Shown: positions 33,017 through 42,404, numbered from the stretch's first letter. The stretch is DNA of 64,000 nucleotides from UBA2329 sp964577215 (GCA_964577215.1 CAZNYK010000003.1:12874-76873); one strand, 5' to 3'. Notes: generated from the letters alone by a model not told the origin. A program made the numbers and translations.

Positions 33017-34405
33017 ATGCAAGATTCCAAACTGACACGCTTGATTTCCGCATTTTCCTCCAAAGAGCAGAAAGAACTGCGCAAGTTTTTGCTCTCCCCC
33101 TTTTTCAATACCCGCAAGGATCTGGTGCAATTATTCGACTTTTTCAGCTCGCATCCCGGCGCCGGCAAAACGGAAGCCTGGCAATGCCTTTTCCCGGGGC
33201 AACCCTGCGACGATCAAAAACTGCGCCTGCTGATGAGCTATCTCTGCAAACTCATAGAGCAGTACATCACCGTAAAAGCCGCTACTGCAGACCCCTTAGC
33301 CAATCAACTGCATCTGGCCATCGGTTACCGCGAGCGGGGCATGCAACCTGCATTCGAACGCACCCGGCAAGCATTGGCCCAATCGATGGAGGCCCAGCCA
33401 CTGCGCGATGCCGCTTATCACCAAACCTGCTACCGCATGCATTGGGAACAGTACCAAACCGCCACCGCCGACAATCCATCGGAGGAGTTGCCCATCAGCG
33501 AACTGGCCCATTCCATTGACGTATATTACCTCAGCACCCGGCTCCGGCTGATATGCCTCGCCGCCGCACAGCAAGGGGTTTACCAGTCTGCCTACCATGC
33601 TTATATGGACGGGGAGATCATCGCGTTGGCCGAAAACGATAAATGGACGGGAGAGCCGGCCATCGCCGCCTATTTGCATTGCTACCGAATGATACGCAAT
33701 CCGGAGGAGGAAATGCACTTCCAGCACTTCAAACGCATCCTGCTCGAATCTGCGCAGCGTTTTGCCCACGAGGAAATGCGCGGCCTGTACCTCCTGGCCA
33801 TCAACTATTGCATACGGCGGCTCAACGACGGCGAACGCCGCTACTTCCGCGAGGTGCTCGACCTGTACAAGGCCGGGCTTGCCGGCGGCCAATTGCTCGA
33901 AAACGGCGTGCTGTCCCGCTTTACCTACCACAACATCGTGGCGGCAGGACTGCAATTAAATGATTATGAATGGGTAAGCTATTTTATACACGAGTACAAG
34001 AACGCGCTGGAGCGCCCTTACCGGGAGAGTTCTTTCAGTTTCAATTTAGCCCGCCTTGAGTTTTCGCGCCGGAACTACAATGCCGTGCTCGACCTGTTGC
34101 AACGCGCCAACTACCGCGACCCCCTGCTCAACCTCTCTGCCAAAACCCTGCTGCTGAAAACCTGGTACGCGCTGGGCGAAACCGGTATCCTGCACGCGCA
34201 CTTAGACGCCATGCGCAACTACATCCGCCGCAAACGGGTGATCGGGTACCATCGCAGCAATTACCTCAACATCGTGAAATACGCCGACAAACTGCTCAAA
34301 ATGAACCCGTACGACCGGTCGGCCAAAGCGGCTTTGAGCCGTGAAATTGCCGCCGAAGAGGTTCTTACGGAAAAAGAGTGGTTGCTGGGGTGTGTGGAGG
34401 GATGA
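33017..34405 (+). CDS. Hypothetical helical protein
   Basis: The 462-aa protein has no signal peptide and appears almost fully alpha-helical, with repeated helix pairs rich in Leu, Ala, Tyr and Arg such as FNLARLEFSRRNYNAVLDLL, which look TPR-like. The N-terminus (LTRLISAFSSKEQKELRKFL) resembles a short helical start seen in similar unnamed Bacteroidota proteins. I cannot assign a function. It is divergent from the T9SS protein gene and convergent with the EamA gene. Confidence 0.7.
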   Translation: MQDSKLTRLISAFSSKEQKELRKFLLSPFFNTRKDLVQLFDFFSSHPGAGKTEAWQCLFPGQPCDDQKLRLLMSYLCKLIEQYITVKAATADPLANQLHLAIGYRERGMQPAFERTRQALAQSMEAQPLRDAAYHQTCYRMHWEQYQTATADNPSEELPISELAHSIDVYYLSTRLRLICLAAAQQGVYQSAYHAYMDGEIIALAENDKWTGEPAIAAYLHCYRMIRNPEEEMHFQHFKRILLESAQRFAHEEMRGLYLLAINYCIRRLNDGERRYFREVLDLYKAGLAGGQLLENGVLSRFTYHNIVAAGLQLNDYEWVSYFIHEYKNALERPYRESSFSFNLARLEFSRRNYNAVLDLLQRANYRDPLLNLSAKTLLLKTWYALGETGILHAHLDAMRNYIRRKRVIGYHRSNYLNIVKYADKLLKMNPYDRSAKAALSREIAAEEVLTEKEWLLGCVEG

Positions 34406-34422
34406 GAATGCAAGGTACCCCC

Positions 34423-35343
34423 TCATGGAGCGCTTGCTCCGGAAGTCTCTGTTTTTTTCTTGGACACGATGAAAAACACCCCGGCAAGCAGGAGTACAGA
34501 AGCAATAAGGGATTGCAGGGTGATGACCTCGTTGTTGAAACTCCAACCCAAGAAGAGCGCCACCACGGGGTTCACATAGTTGGTAGTCACTACCTTTTCG
34601 GGCGATACGCGGGCCAACAGGTAATTGAAAGCGGAAAAGGCCAGAATAGACCCCAGTAAAACCAGGTATATCCACGCCAGGGTCGACTTTTGCGTTACTT
34701 CCTGCCAGTGAAAATCTTGCCAATCTCCGGTTGCCAGGCTAACAACCAGAAGCGCCCCGCCGCCGCCCATCATTTGTATGGCTGCCGTCTGCATGGAGGA
34801 TACCGGCAGTTTGGCCCTGCCCACCCAGATGGCCGCATAGCCCCAGGAAAGTATGCCGATGAAGATAACCAACACGCCGAGTGCCGTATTCCGGTCGGCG
34901 ATCAGCTTGTCCTGCATCACCAGCGTAGCCATGCCGGCTATGCCCACGGCCACCCCGAGAAGGCTGCGCCCTCCGGGCCGCTGCCCGCGCATAGGCCAAA
35001 GCATGAGTACCACTAATAGCGGCTCAAAGGCGACAATAAGCGCCGCAATGCCCGTGTCCACCCATTGCATGGCCCATACCACGCCGCCCGTACCCACGCC
35101 GAGCAACAGCACCCCGGCCCACATGGCATTGCGCCAGTGCAGCCACTCGCCCACCGGATGCCCCAGCAGCCTGCCGATAAAATACAGCAACACACCCGCA
35201 GCGACAAAGCGCGTACCCGACATGATGAACGGCGGAATGGACTGAATGGCAAAATAATTGACCAAATAAGTGGAGCCCCATACAATATAGACGACAGCAA
35301 AGGCGCCGATGATGAGCCAGCGGGAAGTGCCGGGTTGTTGCAT
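34423..35343 (-). CDS. EamA/DMT family exporter
   Basis: The 306-aa inner-membrane protein has ten predicted membrane segments in two EamA repeats, with the family start VVYIVWGSTYLVNYFAI and the motif FEPLLVVLMLWP in the first half and NPVVALFLGW in the second. These are drug/metabolite exporters, often for amino acids or precursors; the substrate here is unknown. ATG at 35343 is chosen over a TTG at 35364 and follows a TAGCTTTG element. Confidence 0.9.
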   Translation of the reverse strand: MQQPGTSRWLIIGAFAVVYIVWGSTYLVNYFAIQSIPPFIMSGTRFVAAGVLLYFIGRLLGHPVGEWLHWRNAMWAGVLLLGVGTGGVVWAMQWVDTGIAALIVAFEPLLVVLMLWPMRGQRPGGRSLLGVAVGIAGMATLVMQDKLIADRNTALGVLVIFIGILSWGYAAIWVGRAKLPVSSMQTAAIQMMGGGGALLVVSLATGDWQDFHWQEVTQKSTLAWIYLVLLGSILAFSAFNYLLARVSPEKVVTTNYVNPVVALFLGWSFNNEVITLQSLIASVLLLAGVFFIVSKKKTETSGASAP

Positions 35344-35361
35344 AGCTTGGTTTTGAGGCCG

Positions 35362-35369
35362 CAAAGCTA
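35362..35369 (-). promoter_or_regulatory. Possible promoter of the EamA gene
   Basis: TAGCTTTG on the minus strand fits TAnnTTTG, 18 bp before the start codon. A TTTG lies 15 bp upstream of it (35385-35388), closer than the usual 18-20 bp. Confidence 0.4.
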
Positions 35370-35412
35370 CTGCCTTGGGAGCAGCAAAAGAAATGTGGTG
35401 TGTTCCCCCGTG

Positions 35413-35844
35413 TCAAAAATCTCCCGGCCGCAACTGCAACAGTACGACACCGTTTGTTTTGCTATTGTTGGTGAAAAACTTCGACCAGTGGGAAATATCT
35501 TGAACGTCCCTTTTCACAGGCTGGCCTTCACGGTTGAAGATGGCTATTTCAAATGGAAGGCTTCTCAAGTTCTCCATGTACCGTTCAGTCCTGCCGCGCC
35601 CCAATACGGTGTAAAGTGACAACTTCGCGCCCGAAGAGATATAGTTCGTGTCGGGCTCTAATCCAATCCGATAGCTGGAGTAAATGTAGATGGGCTGCCT
35701 GCTGTCATTATCTATTTGGTATTCTACGTAATATTCCGGATCGCAGGCTGTAAGTACAGAAATTGCACAAAATGCCGTGAGTGCGTAGAGGATCGGCATC
35801 CACTTCGGCTGTGAAGGCAGATTGGTCAACTTGTTGATAATCAT
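35413..35844 (-). CDS. Hypothetical lipoprotein downstream of the Uma2 pair
   Basis: The 143-aa protein has a hydrophobic segment and lipobox LTAC (C34), or C19 if translation starts at an internal ATG. The mature part is beta-rich (YYVEYQIDNDSRQPIYIYSS). The start codon overlaps the stop of the Uma2 gene as ATGA, so it is the third gene of that operon. Function unknown. Confidence 0.7.
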   Translation of the reverse strand: MIINKLTNLPSQPKWMPILYALTAFCAISVLTACDPEYYVEYQIDNDSRQPIYIYSSYRIGLEPDTNYISSGAKLSLYTVLGRGRTERYMENLRSLPFEIAIFNREGQPVKRDVQDISHWSKFFTNNSKTNGVVLLQLRPGDF

Positions 35845-36446
35845 TTGAATACTTCTTTGAGGTCAATGGCCAATTCCGGGAAAATATGCGAACGCAGAGA
35901 ATCTTCTTCCGTCACCGGCGCTAAGCCCGAGTATTGGCCGGCTTCATCAAGGACATAAATCAGCACCACCCTTTCCGCAGGATTGACGATCCAGTACTCT
36001 CGCACGCCGGCTTCTTCATACACCTCAAATTTGTCTTTCATTTCGCGGCGGCTGTTGCCCGGCGAGAGGATTTCCACCACCAGATCGGGCGCGCCGGCGC
36101 AGCCCTGTTCATCCAATTTGCTTTCGTCGCATATCACGCACAGGTCGGGCTGTACCACGGTGGTATCCTGACCTTGCTTACGACTCACCGGCAGGCGCAC
36201 GTCGAAGGGTGCAACGAAGGCTTGGCAACTTTTTCCTGCAAAAAAATTAGCCAGGTGACGTGTGAGTTGAGTAGCTGCCTTTTGATGTGCAAGATTCGGC
36301 GCCGGGCTCATCCTGAACAGCCGCCCACGGATCAACTCCACCCGCTCCTGAAATTGCCACATCAGGTAATCGGCATAAGTATAGCTCCCCTCCGGATCGA
36401 GGTCGGAAAGCCGGGTGATTGGCTGTTGTAAAACAGTTGTGCTCAT
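35841..36446 (-). CDS. Uma2 family nuclease, copy 2
   Basis: The 201-aa protein is of the Uma2 (DUF820) PD-(D/E)XK nuclease-fold family: RVELIRGRLFRMSPAPN, VVQPDLCVICDESKL and PDLVVEILSPGNSRREMKDK hold the predicted catalytic Asp, Glu and Lys. The family is very common in cyanobacteria and patchy elsewhere, and its biological role is unproven. It overlaps the upstream copy (ATGA) and shares with it a 130-nt identical block (36085-36214). Confidence 0.85.
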   Translation of the reverse strand: MSTTVLQQPITRLSDLDPEGSYTYADYLMWQFQERVELIRGRLFRMSPAPNLAHQKAATQLTRHLANFFAGKSCQAFVAPFDVRLPVSRKQGQDTTVVQPDLCVICDESKLDEQGCAGAPDLVVEILSPGNSRREMKDKFEVYEEAGVREYWIVNPAERVVLIYVLDEAGQYSGLAPVTEEDSLRSHIFPELAIDLKEVFK

Positions 36447-37048
36447 GCAAAAACTTCTTTGAGATCAATGACCAATTCCAGGAAAATATGTGCGCGCAGG
36501 GAGGTGTCCTCCGTCACTGGAGCAAGGCCGATGTACCTGCCTTCATTGTTGAGGACATACACTAGCACTACCCGCTCGGCGGGATTGACGATCCAGTACT
36601 CCCGCACGCCGGCTTCTTCATATACCTCGAATTTGTCTTTCATTTCGCGCCGGCTGTTGCCAGGCGAGAGGATTTCCACCACTAAGTCGGGCGCGCCGGC
36701 GCAGCCCTGTTCATCCAATTTGCTTTCGTCGCATATCACGCACAGGTCGGGCTGTACCACGGTGGTATCCTGACCTTGCTTACGACTCACCGGCAGGCGC
36801 ACGTCGAAGGGTGCAATAAAAACCTGGCAGGGGTGACCGTAAAAAAAGTTGAGCAAGTCTCTGCTGAGGTTTCTGGAAACCCGTTGGTGGGTCAAGTTGG
36901 GCGCCGGACTCATGCGAAACAAGCGCCCGCGGATCAACTCCACCCGCTCCTGGAACTGCCACAGCAGGTAGTCTGCATAGGTATAGCTGCCCTCCGGGTC
37001 GAGGTCAGAAAACTGCGTAACAGGCTTGGGAAGTATAGTGGCGCTCAT
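36443..37048 (-). CDS. Uma2 family nuclease, copy 1
   Basis: The 201-aa protein is a paralogue of the next gene, with the same Uma2 fold motifs, differing mostly at residues 50-80 and the C-terminus. Residues from about APFDVRLP to NPAERVVL are identical in the two proteins. A full -33/-7 promoter lies 21 bp upstream. It heads an operon of two Uma2 genes and a lipoprotein whose ends overlap. Confidence 0.85.
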   Translation of the reverse strand: MSATILPKPVTQFSDLDPEGSYTYADYLLWQFQERVELIRGRLFRMSPAPNLTHQRVSRNLSRDLLNFFYGHPCQVFIAPFDVRLPVSRKQGQDTTVVQPDLCVICDESKLDEQGCAGAPDLVVEILSPGNSRREMKDKFEVYEEAGVREYWIVNPAERVVLVYVLNNEGRYIGLAPVTEDTSLRAHIFLELVIDLKEVFA

Positions 37049-37068
37049 GAGTCACAAATTTGGACTCT

Positions 37069-37099
37069 CAAATATAAACAAAAAAGGAACTGTTTCAAA
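37069..37099 (-). promoter_or_regulatory. Promoter of the Uma2-Uma2-lipoprotein operon
   Basis: On the minus strand TTTG (37096-37099) is followed by exactly 19 bp and TATATTTG (37069-37076), a complete match to the Bacteroidota vegetative promoter TTTG-N19-TAnnTTTG. The start codon at 37048 is 20 bp beyond the -7 box. Confidence 0.65.
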
Positions 37100-37118
37100 A
37101 TGGCGAACTTAGCCCTGA

Positions 37119-39221
37119 TCAATACGCCCCGAAATACCTGCGCAAAAACCACTCCAAGGTGAGCAAACCCAGCAGCAGGAAGAAAAGCCACTTGAGGTTG
37201 ATCACGGGGCGCGTCTGGTTGGTGTTGTATATCACGGGTTTTACCGTTTCCTTGGCCCGGATCATTTCCGCTATCGAGGCCATCTGGCCGGGATATACCA
37301 CGGCGCCGCCGAACTTGTCGCTCAACAGCCTGAGGAGGCCGTGATCGGCCGTGGTTTCGTAGAGTTCCAACTGTATGGGTTCCACGCTGAAGCGCCCGTC
37401 GTATTTGAGGTTCTGGCCGGAAAAATTGACAGATGCCAGGAAGGTGTAATCGCCCACCGGGAAAATGCCGGGATTGAGGCTGTAAGCCCTGCCCGATTTG
37501 TTGAAAGTATATTTAAACTCCTCCCCCTTGTTGTTGGTGATGACCAGAGCCGCATCGGGTTCGTTGACGAGTTCGTAATTATCGTTATACAATTCGGCGT
37601 CGAACACCACCGGTTCGTTTTCGTTGAAGATGGTTTTGGGCAAATTCACCCTGAAGCGGCGCTTGTCTTCCTTAATGCCGAGGTACTGCACGGCTTTGCC
37701 GAATAGCCCATCGAACAACTCGTGGTTTTGATTTTGTAAATAATCAAAAAGACGCCATTTCCACACGCCTTCTCCGCAAAAAACGCCGGTGCGCGCCCCG
37801 CCTTGTTCGCCGAGTACCAGGAGGGGGTACTGCGTATCTACTTTTCCGATGCGCTGAAAAAGCAGCGTTTGGGCTTCAGGCGAAACGGCATATTCGCCAA
37901 AGGGGGCAATGACCGGTGCAAAAGCCGGTAACTCTTTGCCTACCCGTTCATCAATGGTAAACAGGCTGAACGCATTGCCCAGCCGGCCCTGAACTTCGTT
38001 GGTGTTCCGCCCGTCGGTGCGAATGGAAACCAGGGATTGCACCTGGTTGAGGCGGGCGAAATTCGTCTGCATCCCTGCAATAAAGAAACGCGGAATGCGG
38101 CGCGTCTGTATGGCGTTCAGAATCCCGGTAGCGTCGTTGGTCCGCGAGGGCAACTGGTGCAGGATCACAAAATCGAAATCGGCAATATTCTGTTTGAAAT
38201 CAGTGACAAAAGCCGTCGTGACTTCATAGTTCCTGTTGTTGCTCAGCGATTGTTTGATGGCGCTGAGGTCGGGATGCGGCACTGCTGCCAGGATGAGGAT
38301 TTTCTGCCGGGCGTCCAGTACTTCAATGAAGATGTCTTTACTATTATTGGCGCTCACGGTCTCGCCGGAGATGGCGCCTGCTACCATGCGGAAGCGCTGC
38401 ACGCCGGGGCGATCGGCATCGAGTATGATCTCTTTGGTGGTGAAGAAGTCGTTTTTATCTATACTGATGGGAATTTCCTGGAGTTTGCGCGGGCTTTCGC
38501 CTTCGATCCTGAATACCGAGAGATTGGTGGAAGCGCCTGAAGCGTTTTGAGCGGCCACGTCAACTTGTACGGTGAATTTATCGCCCAAGTAAGCAATCTT
38601 ATTGTGAAAAACCCTTTTGACCGCTACGTCGCGGCGCGCGGTAGTATCGCCCAGTGCAATGCTGTAAACGGGTACGGAGAGTTGGTTGCCGAGATAAGCC
38701 GGATTGGCGCCCTCGTTATACAGGCCATCTGTCGCCAGTACAATGGCGCCGAGGTTGCGGTTGCTGTACAGGTCATAAGCGCCGGTGAGAAATTCGGCAA
38801 TGTTGGTGATCTTGTCTTTGTATTCAAAAGACAGGCCTTCCCGCACGTCTTCACCAAAGCTGTAGGTTTGCACCTCATAGTCTTTTCCCAGCTCGAGGGT
38901 CAATTGCTCGTATGCAGATTTGAAGGATTCTTCTGTACCCTCTTTTTGCAGGGCGTACCCAACGGATTCGGAAGCGTCTTGCGCGAGTAAAATGACCGGT
39001 TTCTGTACATCTTGCAACAGGGAGCGCAACAAGGGCGAAAGCAGCAAGGCGGCGATAAACGCCACTGTGACGCCACGTGCCAGGGCCAGCGTCCAACTGA
39101 GCCACCGGGGCTGTTCGCGGAAGGTTTTATCCCGGAAGTAAAGGGCGAGGGCATAACCCGCTCCGAGCAACACGCACAATATCAGAAACCAGGCAGGATA
39201 TTGGAAGGTAAGATTCGACAT
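37119..39221 (-). CDS. Membrane protein with von Willebrand A-like domain
   Basis: The 700-aa protein has two N-terminal membrane segments (about 10-28 and 45-66), then a von Willebrand A-like domain with the MIDAS residues D82, S84, S86 (QDASESV) and a later ATDGLYNEG, a long extracytoplasmic beta-rich part, and a final membrane segment (about 675-693). The layout recalls the BatA/BatB-like and other Bacteroidota VWA membrane proteins but no moxR or bat genes are adjacent. Likely a scaffold in the periplasm; function unknown. A TACCTTTG element lies upstream. Confidence 0.75.
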   Translation of the reverse strand: MSNLTFQYPAWFLILCVLLGAGYALALYFRDKTFREQPRWLSWTLALARGVTVAFIAALLLSPLLRSLLQDVQKPVILLAQDASESVGYALQKEGTEESFKSAYEQLTLELGKDYEVQTYSFGEDVREGLSFEYKDKITNIAEFLTGAYDLYSNRNLGAIVLATDGLYNEGANPAYLGNQLSVPVYSIALGDTTARRDVAVKRVFHNKIAYLGDKFTVQVDVAAQNASGASTNLSVFRIEGESPRKLQEIPISIDKNDFFTTKEIILDADRPGVQRFRMVAGAISGETVSANNSKDIFIEVLDARQKILILAAVPHPDLSAIKQSLSNNRNYEVTTAFVTDFKQNIADFDFVILHQLPSRTNDATGILNAIQTRRIPRFFIAGMQTNFARLNQVQSLVSIRTDGRNTNEVQGRLGNAFSLFTIDERVGKELPAFAPVIAPFGEYAVSPEAQTLLFQRIGKVDTQYPLLVLGEQGGARTGVFCGEGVWKWRLFDYLQNQNHELFDGLFGKAVQYLGIKEDKRRFRVNLPKTIFNENEPVVFDAELYNDNYELVNEPDAALVITNNKGEEFKYTFNKSGRAYSLNPGIFPVGDYTFLASVNFSGQNLKYDGRFSVEPIQLELYETTADHGLLRLLSDKFGGAVVYPGQMASIAEMIRAKETVKPVIYNTNQTRPVINLKWLFFLLLGLLTLEWFLRRYFGAY

Positions 39222-39263
39222 TTACACTTATTTCAACACACATACGAAACCAACGAAAGAACG

Positions 39264-39271
39264 CAAAGGTA
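39264..39271 (-). promoter_or_regulatory. Possible -7 element of the VWA gene
   Basis: TACCTTTG on the minus strand matches TAnnTTTG, 42 bp before the start codon. TTTG occurs 12 bp upstream, not at the usual spacing. Confidence 0.35.
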
Positions 39272-39367
39272 TGGTATTGCGTTCAAAATGCCGGGAACTT
39301 TAGCCGGGCTGTGCAATCCAAAACCTGCTTTTCGACGTTTAATGCCTGAAATAAATCAACCGACCGT

Positions 39368-40654
39368 ATGAACTGGAGAAGATTGATCTTACCTGCACTC
39401 TTGTTGCTGCTTTTTGCCTTCAAAGTGCAGGCCGCCTACCTGCTCATCCCGATGGATGAAAAATCGCAAAAAAACCACCTCAAGGCCTACGGCATCACTT
39501 ACTGGGTGCTCGACCAGGGTCTGGAAGCATGGTGGCTGCTCAATTACCGCGGTGGAAGTTTTGCTTTCCAACACAACAAACTCTTTGAACGCGAATGCCT
39601 TACCCGCGGAGTAAGCTTCGAGATCATACCGGATGCCCAGTTCAACAAGATACTGGCCGACATCTCCCACCCCGAGATCAACCAGGAGGCCGTCAAGTTG
39701 GAAGTAGCTCCTAAAATCGCCGTGTACACCCCCGACTTCAACGAACGGGGCGATCGCATCCAACCATGGGACGATGCCGTAACCCTCGTGCTTACCTATG
39801 CCGAAATCCCCTACGAGGAAGTGTACGACCGCGAAGTGATCAACGACGCCCTGGCCAAATACGACTGGCTGCACCTGCACCACGAAGACTTCACCGGCCA
39901 ATACGGCCGCTTCTACCGGTCCTACAGCAGTACTTCATGGTACCGCGAAAATGTGCGCCGGTCGGAAGAACTGGCACAAAGCCTGGGGTTCGACAAAGTA
40001 TCCCAACTCAAACTCGCCGTGGTCAAACGCATCAGGGAATACGTCGGTGGAGGCGGATTTATGTTTGCCATGTGTTCCGCCACCGATACCTACGACATCG
40101 CCCTGGCCGCCGAAGGAACGGACATCTGCGCCAATATTTACGACGGAGACCCGGCAGACCCCAACGCCCAGCAAAGGCTGGACTTCAGCAAAACCCTGGC
40201 CTTCCGGGATTTCACTTTGGTGAAGAACCCCCTGGAGTACGAATTCTCCAATATCGACCGGCCCGCCAATGCCCCTATCATTCCCGAACAGGACTACTTC
40301 ACCTTATTCGATTTTTCTGCCAAATGGGACCCCATCCCCACCATGCTGACCCAATGCCATACGCGCACCGTTAAAGGCTTTATGGGCCAAACCACCGCCT
40401 TCAAGCGCACGCTCATCAAGCCCGACGTACTCGTGCTCGGTGAAAACAAGCCTGCCTACGAAGCGCGGTATATCCACGGAACCTTCGGCCAGGGCACCTG
40501 GACCTTTTTCGGAGGCCACGACCCGGAGGACTACCGCCATTACGTGGAAGACCCGGATACCGACTTGAACCTGCATCCCAACTCGCCGGGGTACAGGTTG
40601 ATACTCAATAATATACTGTTCCCCGCAGCGAAGAAAAAAGAGAGGAAAACGTAG
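39368..40654 (+). CDS. Secreted protein usually named 'asparagine synthetase B', probably a class I amidotransferase-fold protein
   Basis: The 428-aa protein has a signal peptide (LILPALLLLLFAFKVQA) and begins AYLLIPMDEKSQKNHLKAYG, as in Bacteroidota proteins that databases name asparagine synthetase B. It lacks the N-terminal cysteine nucleophile and the SGGxDS ATP-pyrophosphatase motif of that enzyme. The middle, GGGGFMFAMCSATDT with a cysteine in a nucleophile-elbow-like turn, looks like a class I glutamine amidotransferase or ThuA-like fold. It acts outside the cytoplasm; reaction unknown. Confidence 0.7.
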   Translation: MNWRRLILPALLLLLFAFKVQAAYLLIPMDEKSQKNHLKAYGITYWVLDQGLEAWWLLNYRGGSFAFQHNKLFERECLTRGVSFEIIPDAQFNKILADISHPEINQEAVKLEVAPKIAVYTPDFNERGDRIQPWDDAVTLVLTYAEIPYEEVYDREVINDALAKYDWLHLHHEDFTGQYGRFYRSYSSTSWYRENVRRSEELAQSLGFDKVSQLKLAVVKRIREYVGGGGFMFAMCSATDTYDIALAAEGTDICANIYDGDPADPNAQQRLDFSKTLAFRDFTLVKNPLEYEFSNIDRPANAPIIPEQDYFTLFDFSAKWDPIPTMLTQCHTRTVKGFMGQTTAFKRTLIKPDVLVLGENKPAYEARYIHGTFGQGTWTFFGGHDPEDYRHYVEDPDTDLNLHPNSPGYRLILNNILFPAAKKKERKT

Positions 40655-40712
40655 AGTAGAAGAGTAGAAGACACTATAGAACACCAGATTAACCCTAAAA
40701 AATTCATTTTCC

Positions 40713-41906
40713 ATGAAAGTGTTATCACTTCAATTTAAAAACAAACAGACAGCCATGTCACCGTCCAGCATTTTGAGAATTGCCTTCAGCATCATGCTTA
40801 TCGCAGGCGGTTTTGCCGCCGGAGTCGCCTGGAAAGGCCGCGCTGAACAACCTGTGGCAAATGAAGAACAAACGACCGCACCTGGAAATGACGCCCGTGA
40901 AAACGGCCAGAGCAACATGCCCGCTCCCGACATAAGCCTTACCCCGTCAGAACTGGCTACCATTCAGCTGTTTGAAGCTGCGGCGCCTTCTGTTTGCTAC
41001 ATCACCACTACAAACGTGGGCTACGATTTTTTTACCCGCAATGCCACCGAAATACCTGCGGGTACCGGCTCCGGGTTTGTCTGGGACCGCAACGGCCATA
41101 TCGTGACCAATTTCCACGTCATTCAGAATGCCGACCGCGCCACCGTCACATTAGCAGATCGCAGTACATGGCAGGCACGGTTGGTGGGTAAAGCGCCTGA
41201 GAAGGACCTCGCCGTACTCAAAATAGACGCCCCTGCAAGCACCCTGCGGCCCATTCCCATCGGCGCTTCCGACAACCTCCGCGTGGGGCAGGCGGTGTAC
41301 GCCATCGGCAACCCCTTCGGCTTGGACCAGACCCTTACTACCGGCATCGTGAGTGCCCTGGGACGGGAGATCAATTCGGTAGCCGGCATTCCCATACGGG
41401 ATGTGATACAGACGGATGCAGCCATCAACCCCGGCAACTCCGGCGGGCCGCTCCTCAACTCATCCGGCAGGCTCATCGGTGTCAACACGGCTATTTACAG
41501 CCCCTCGGGCGCATCGGCCGGCATAGGTTTTTCCATCCCCGCGGATGTAGTCAACTGGGTAATTCCCGAGCTTATCCAGTTTGGAAAGATCATGCGACCC
41601 TCGCTCGGGGTGGAGTATGCCCGCCAATCGTTCGTGCAGCGGCTCGGCCTCACCGGCGCTTTGGTCATCGATGTGATCAGAGGCGAAGCTGCCGACCGCG
41701 CCGGCATACGCCCCACGGTTCGCGAGCGCAACGGCGCCATCCGCCTGGGCGATATTATCGTCGGCATCGATCGCAACAAGATCGAATCCTACAGCGACGT
41801 GGTACTGGCCCTGGAAAAATACAAGCCCGGCGATACGGTCACACTCACCATCCTGCGCGACGGAAAACAAATGGAACTGGATCTGAAGCTGGATGCGGCC
41901 AAGTAG
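40713..41906 (+). CDS. HtrA/Deg-type trypsin-like serine protease with PDZ domain
   Basis: The 397-aa envelope protease has one N-terminal membrane/signal segment, a trypsin-like domain with the catalytic triad H135 (TNFHVI), D165 (KDLAVLKI) and S243 (NPGNSGGPL), and one C-terminal PDZ domain (IRLGDIIVGIDRNKI, then LEKYKPGDTV). Such proteases degrade or refold misfolded periplasmic proteins. Only one PDZ is present, as in DegS, and a membrane anchor is likely. ATG at 40713 is used; an in-frame ATG at 40755 is equally possible. Confidence 0.92.
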   Translation: MKVLSLQFKNKQTAMSPSSILRIAFSIMLIAGGFAAGVAWKGRAEQPVANEEQTTAPGNDARENGQSNMPAPDISLTPSELATIQLFEAAAPSVCYITTTNVGYDFFTRNATEIPAGTGSGFVWDRNGHIVTNFHVIQNADRATVTLADRSTWQARLVGKAPEKDLAVLKIDAPASTLRPIPIGASDNLRVGQAVYAIGNPFGLDQTLTTGIVSALGREINSVAGIPIRDVIQTDAAINPGNSGGPLLNSSGRLIGVNTAIYSPSGASAGIGFSIPADVVNWVIPELIQFGKIMRPSLGVEYARQSFVQRLGLTGALVIDVIRGEAADRAGIRPTVRERNGAIRLGDIIVGIDRNKIESYSDVVLALEKYKPGDTVTLTILRDGKQMELDLKLDAAK

Positions 41907-41978
41907 GCTGTATTGATATGGGTTTGCCCGTCGAAAAATACTTTATTTTGTACAAGCCATTTTTCGCCGGGTTTAGCG

Positions 41979-41986
41979 CATCTTTG
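41979..41986 (+). promoter_or_regulatory. -7-like element directly before the GtrA gene
   Basis: CATCTTTG matches TAnnTTTG at seven of eight positions and is separated from the ATG by four bases. Confidence 0.3.
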
Positions 41987-41990
41987 CGCC

Positions 41991-42374
41991 ATGGACGCCA
42001 TTCTACAATTCATTAAGTTTTGTGTCGTAGGCGCAGGAGGCATGGTCGTTGATTTCGGCACAACCTGGCTGCTCAAGGAAAAACTGCGATTCAACAAGTA
42101 CGTAGCCAACTCCACAGGCTTCGCCTTAGCCGTTATCAACAATTTTCTGTGGAACAAATACTGGACCTTTCACGACCGGAACGAGGAGGTGGGCATTCAG
42201 TTCCTGCTCTTTTTGGGCATCTCCATCGCAGGGCTGCTGCTCAACAACGGCGTTATTTACCTGCTCATCAACCGTTGGCGGATGAATTTTTACCTGTCCA
42301 AACTATTTGCTACCGGAGTAGTGACCCTCTGGAACTTCGGCGCGAATTACCAGTTTACGTTCCATAACGGCTGA
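41991..42374 (+). CDS. GtrA family membrane protein
   Basis: The 127-aa protein has four predicted membrane segments and the GtrA family start FIKFCVVGAGGMVVDFGTTW, with the conserved NFLWNKYWTF loop and a final FGANYQFTF. GtrA-type proteins are thought to help flip or handle polyprenyl-linked sugars. No glycosyltransferase is next to it. ATG at 41991 is chosen because the family starts here; upstream codons are not conserved-looking. Confidence 0.88.
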   Translation: MDAILQFIKFCVVGAGGMVVDFGTTWLLKEKLRFNKYVANSTGFALAVINNFLWNKYWTFHDRNEEVGIQFLLFLGISIAGLLLNNGVIYLLINRWRMNFYLSKLFATGVVTLWNFGANYQFTFHNG

Positions 42375-42391
42375 TTTTTTTGATTAGCCAG

Positions 42392-42399
42392 TAAATTTG
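42392..42399 (+). promoter_or_regulatory. -7 element directly before the thioesterase gene
   Basis: TAAATTTG fits TAnnTTTG exactly and lies five bases before the ATG at 42405, which would place the transcription start at or next to the start codon. Confidence 0.4.
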
Positions 42400-42404
42400 C
42401 GCTC

